From Congeria kusceri (taxonomy: Eukaryota > Mollusca > Bivalvia > Myida > Dreissenidae): a stretch of DNA of 64,000 nucleotides. The position numbers were made by a program, and so were the translations under genes. The stretch covers positions 186,001 to 250,000 of the forward strand of contig JAPFQT010000035.1 of NCBI GenBank assembly GCA_027627225.1, given 5' to 3'. Below the pieces are notes generated by a model, which was given only the letters and a program-made list of their open reading frames with translations, ran no database searches and had not been told where the DNA came from. The first letter of the stretch is position 1. Every line of letters starts with the position of its first letter. Shown in pieces: positions 60,440 to 64,000 of the stretch.

Positions 60440-62138
60440 CTGCCCAAGAACTGGGGAATGGTGTAGAATGGAAGACCACACGTCTGTATAGCTTACATCA
60501 ATTGTAGAACTGGGGAATGGTGTAGAATGGAAGACCACACGTCTGTATAGCTTACATCAATTGTAGAACTGGGGAATGGTGTAGAATGGAAGACCACACG
60601 CCTGTATAGCTTACATCAGTTGTAGAACTGGGGAATGGTGTAGAATGGAAGACCACACGTCTGTATAGCTTACATCAATTGTAGAACTGGGGAATGGTGT
60701 AGAATGGAAGACCACACGCCTGTATAGCTTACATCAATTGTAGAACTGGGGAATGGTGTAGAATGGAAGACCACACGTCTGTATAGCTTACATCAATTGT
60801 AGAACTGGGGAATGGTGTAGAATGGAAGACCACACGCCTGTATAGCTTACATCAATTGTAGAACTGGGGAATGGTGTAGAATGGAAGACCACACGTCTGT
60901 ATAGCTTGCATCAATGGTAGAACTGGGGAATGGTGTAGAATGGAAGACCACACGTCTGTATAGCTTACATCAATTGTAGAACTGGGGAATGGTGTAGAAT
61001 GGAAGACCACATGCCTGTATAGCTTACATCAATTGTAGAACTGGGGAATGGTGTAGTTGAAGAATGGAAGACCACACGTCTGTATAGCTTGCATCAATTG
61101 TAGAACTGGGGAATGGTGTAGTTGAAGAATGGAGGACCACACGTCTGTATAGCTTACATCAATTGTAGAACTGGGGAATGGTGTAGTTGAAGTATGGAAG
61201 ACCACACGTCTGTATAGCTTACATCAATTGTAGAACTGGGGAATGGTGTAGTTGAAGAATGGGAGACCACACGTCTGTATAGCTTACATCAATTGTAGAA
61301 CTGGGGAATGGTGTAGTTGAAGAATGGAAGACCACACGTCTGTATAGCTTACATCAATTGTAGAACTGGGGAATGGTGTAGTTGAAGAATGGAAGACCAC
61401 ACGTCTGTATAGCTTACATCAATTGTAGAACTGGGGAATGCTGTAGTTGAAGAATGGAAGACCACACGTCTGTATAGCTTACATCAATTGTAGAGCTGGG
61501 GAATGGTGTAGAATGGAAGAACACATGTCTGTATAGCTTACATCAATTGTAGAACTGGGGAATGGTGTAGTTGAAGAATGGAAGACCACATGTCTGTATA
61601 GCTTACATCAATTTTAGAACTGGGGAATGGTGCAGTTGAAGAATGGAAGACCACATGTCTGTATAGCTTACATCAATTGTAGAACTGGGGAATGGTGCAG
61701 TTGAAGAATGGAAGACCACATGTCTGTATAGCTTACATCAATTGTAGAACTGGGGAATGGTGTAGTTGAAGAATGGAAAACCACATGTCTGTATAGCTTA
61801 CATCAATTGCAGAACTGGGGAATGGTGTAGTTGAAGAATGGAATTCCACATGTCTGTATAGCTTACATCAATTGTAGAACTGGGGAATGCTGTAGTTGAA
61901 GAATGAAATACCACATGTCTGTATAGCTTACATCAATTGTAGAGCTGGGGAATGGTGTAGTTGAAGAATGGAATACCACATGTCTGTATAGCTTACATCA
62001 ATTGTAGAACTGGGGAATGCTGTAGTTGAAGAATGGAATACCACATGTATGTATAGCTTACATCAATTGTAGAGCTGGGGAATGCTGTAGTTGAAGAATG
62101 GAATACCACATGTCTCTATAGCTTACATCAATTGTTCT
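60440..62138. repeat. 59/65-bp satellite (GAACTGGGGAATGGTGTAG)
   Basis: About 27 units: GAACTGGGGAATGGTGTAG, then AATGGAAGACCACACG, TCTGTATAGCTTACATCAAT. The left part is of 59-bp units, the right of 65-bp units with the extra TTGAAG; one 59-bp-type unit recurs inside the right part (about 61500). In the left part ACGTCTG and ACGCCTG units partly alternate. Units on the right drift to GAATACCACATG. Confidence 0.97.
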
Positions 62139-62169
62139 TAGCATTAAATATTCATATTTCTATACGAAT

Positions 62170-62335
62170 TGAATGTTCAGGAGGGGGGGGGGGAGCCGCA
62201 GGCATATACGGGACTTTAAACTGAAAGTGATTCCCAACATAAGTGAATTTGACACGCCGACTGATTAGGGGTAAAGGGGAAATACACTTCAGTCACATTT
62301 TAGATCCCAGTAATATTCCCTGCATATAACTAGTT
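62170..62335 (-). mobile_element. MITE remnant, TGCACCTATC family
   Basis: GGAGGGGGGGGGGGAGCCGC, GAATTTGACACGCCG and TTTTAGATCCCAGTAATATT are minus-strand matches to the inside of 31023-31290 and 32895-33223. Confidence 0.65.
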
Positions 62336-62790
62336 CTTGGTATCTGTGAGAAAGTATATTTCATGGGTAGAACCAATACTAGGTGTATGTAGGAAGGTCC
62401 ATTCACTGGAAGAACCAGTTCTTGGTGAATGTGAGCAAGTCTATTCCATGGGTAGAAACATTACATGTTGTATGTGAGAAAGTTAAATGGTGTACAACAG
62501 AAAGAGCAATTCTTGGGTAGAACCAGTTCTTGGTGTAACTGTATGTGAGAAAATCCAATCCTTAGGTTAAATGGTTTTTGCTGTTTTTGAGAAAGTCCAT
62601 TTCCTGGGTTGAACCACTACTTAATGTGTGTTAGAATGTCCATTCCCGGTTAAGAACCAATACTTGAGAAAGTCTGTTTCCTAGGTAGAACCAGTACTTG
62701 GTGTATGTGAGAAAGTCCATTCCATGCGAAGAACCAGTACTTGATGTATGTAAGAAAGGCCATTTCATGGGTTGAACAAGTACTTAGTAA
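62336..62790 (-). repeat. ~43-bp array derived from the SINE core
   Basis: About ten diverged units: GTGAGAAAGTCCATTCC..GGGTAGAACCAGTACTTGGTG. On the minus strand this is the central segment of the SINEs (GGTTCTACCCAGGAAACAGA at about 2571; GGTTCTTCCCAGGGAATGGA at about 57549). Confidence 0.8.
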
Positions 62791-62799
62791 TTTGGTTTG

Positions 62800-63740
62800 C
62801 AGGTAATGGCAATTGTAAAGCCACGCTAAATAGGGAAAAAACGCATGGTAACCATCTTAATTGAGTGGTTCCATAAATGAGGGAGGACACTGACAGCAAC
62901 AAATTCCCTCTTAGTTAATGGAAACAAACCATAATGACTGATTACCGGTATATTATGTTTTTACGCAGTAACCCATTTTTGGAAATAGAAAACACTAAAT
63001 ATGTTAATTATAGATACATCTAAGGCCAAAAGAGTTGTGTTCAGCATTATATCAACATTATCCACAGTAGTTTTTTAACTAAGTGCAAGATAACCCGTAT
63101 TAACAGATTCAATTTAATTATTTTCTGAGAAATAACCCAGCAAATGTATTCTACCAATAATTTGCTTGTGAAATGTTTAAAACCCTTGTTCCATATGTGA
63201 GTACAATATACCATTATGCACAATAGTTTCTCCCTGGCATATAAAACTGACATGTACACATTAAATTCAGCTTATTGTTCACTGATAATCGAATGATTAT
63301 AAACAACTATTTACTTAGTTGTAATTGGATTTACTCATTTGTATGTAGTTTAAGAATATTACCTTACACAAATCAGAACTTAAGTGAAAATATTTTAAAA
63401 TGCGCGAAACAGATATGTATTATGTTCAAAGCGTAAATTTAGGACACACTTTCATGCGCATTTATGTTTTGCTTCGCTCATAAAATCATATCAGTTGTTT
63501 TTTTATAACATGTCATTCACAAAAATGCGTTTATCAAATTAAGTGTTATAATAAAACCGTTCACATATGCAGAAGAAGAGAAAAAATCCAATTTATCATA
63601 CAAGATGCCGGTTATAGCATTTAATAGTATTTCGCATGTTTTTTGTGTCGCCACTAAAATATTTCATGAAATAATTTAGGATCAATCAGGCGTGAGTTGT
63701 AATTGCTTAATACAGTTGATGAAATGTCAACCGTTAAAGG
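62800..63740. other. AT-rich DNA, nothing assigned
   Basis: I recognise no repeat or coding signal. Confidence 0.4.
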
Positions 63741-63745
63741 CACGG

Positions 63746-64000
63746 TTAAAGGGACTTCCACATACTTTAAAGTATGCCATTAAATGTCTTAACTTGACAG
63801 ATTTAAGCATCGAAACTAAAAAGCTCAAGTATAATAACAAGATAAGTATTTAGAAAAAAAAAGACAATAAAAAAATTGGTCCAACTGGGGTTCGAACCCG
63901 GGACGTCCGGATTAAAAGGCAACCACCTTAACCACTCGGCCATTCCCTCTTCTATACTTCACACATATTGCATTATTTACTGTATGTAAGTGTTCCACGT
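63746..64000. mobile_element. TTAA-ended element carrying a tRNA-like sequence, copy 3, cut by window edge
   Basis: Left end TTAAAGGGACTTCCACATAC matches copies 1 and 2 in its first 11 bases. A tRNA-like sequence follows on the minus strand. The right end is outside the window. Confidence 0.6.
63879..63949 (-). tRNA. tRNA-like sequence (Ser/Leu-type D arm)
   Basis: Minus strand: GGCCGAGTGGTTAAGGTGG (A box), CCCGGGTTCGAACCCC (B box). The acceptor ends GAGGGAA and TTGGACC do not pair and the anticodon stem is broken, so no anticodon is assigned and function is unlikely. Confidence 0.5.

Overview
The window looks like nuclear DNA of a mollusc, most likely a bivalve. The evidence is an AT-rich, intron-like background, an L1/Tx1-type LINE, tRNA-derived SINEs, many short elements with inverted ends, and three interspersed families whose ends (ACAAGAGGGCCC.., ACAAGAGCTGTC.., ACAAGAGATGTTT..) I associate with bivalve genomes. 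The species cannot be fixed from sequence alone. No intact protein-coding gene, rRNA or convincing functional tRNA gene was found. Nearly all long open frames are by-products of tandem repeats with few stop codons.

Layout. 1-4.5 kb: three 23-bp minisatellites, a SINE, and a partial first copy (Z) of a duplicated block. 4.6-11.7 kb: block A, containing a 1.28-kb TA-flanked DNA transposon, a hairpin-ended element, a 31-bp minisatellite and a foldback remnant. 12.0-25.0 kb: block B, a second copy of A, which lacks the DNA transposon but has gained a LINE (about 14.4-19.2 kb) and another hairpin-ended element (23.9-24.7 kb). 25.4-34.4 kb: several MITE-like elements, a 13/26-bp array, weak traces of a third block copy (C), and a tRNA-like sequence. 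34.6-43.05 kb: an 8.4-kb satellite of about 27-28-bp units with higher-order periods of 1,499 and 2,414 bp and two inserted 129-bp segments carrying a hammerhead-like core. 43.05-47.6 kb: unassigned DNA, a TTAA-flanked element carrying a tRNA-like sequence, a 5'-truncated LINE, and a foldback element. 48.0-49.0 kb: a 22-bp array. 49-60 kb: more MITEs, a hairpin-ended element, a large foldback element, a SINE and a few weak exon candidates. 60.1-62.8 kb: a MITE, a 59/65-bp satellite, and an array derived from the SINE core. The right edge cuts a third TTAA/tRNA-like element.

How the parts relate. The block copies act as natural before/after pairs: each insertion (transposon in A, LINE and hairpin element in B, SINE in Z) is read against an empty site in a sister copy. 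The main candidates for something undescribed are the family of inverted-repeat elements carrying different tRNA-like sequences, the shared 'ACAAGAG + hairpin' architecture of three families, and the hammerhead-like core amplified inside the 8.4-kb satellite. All coordinates and similarities were read by eye; no alignment or database search was run.
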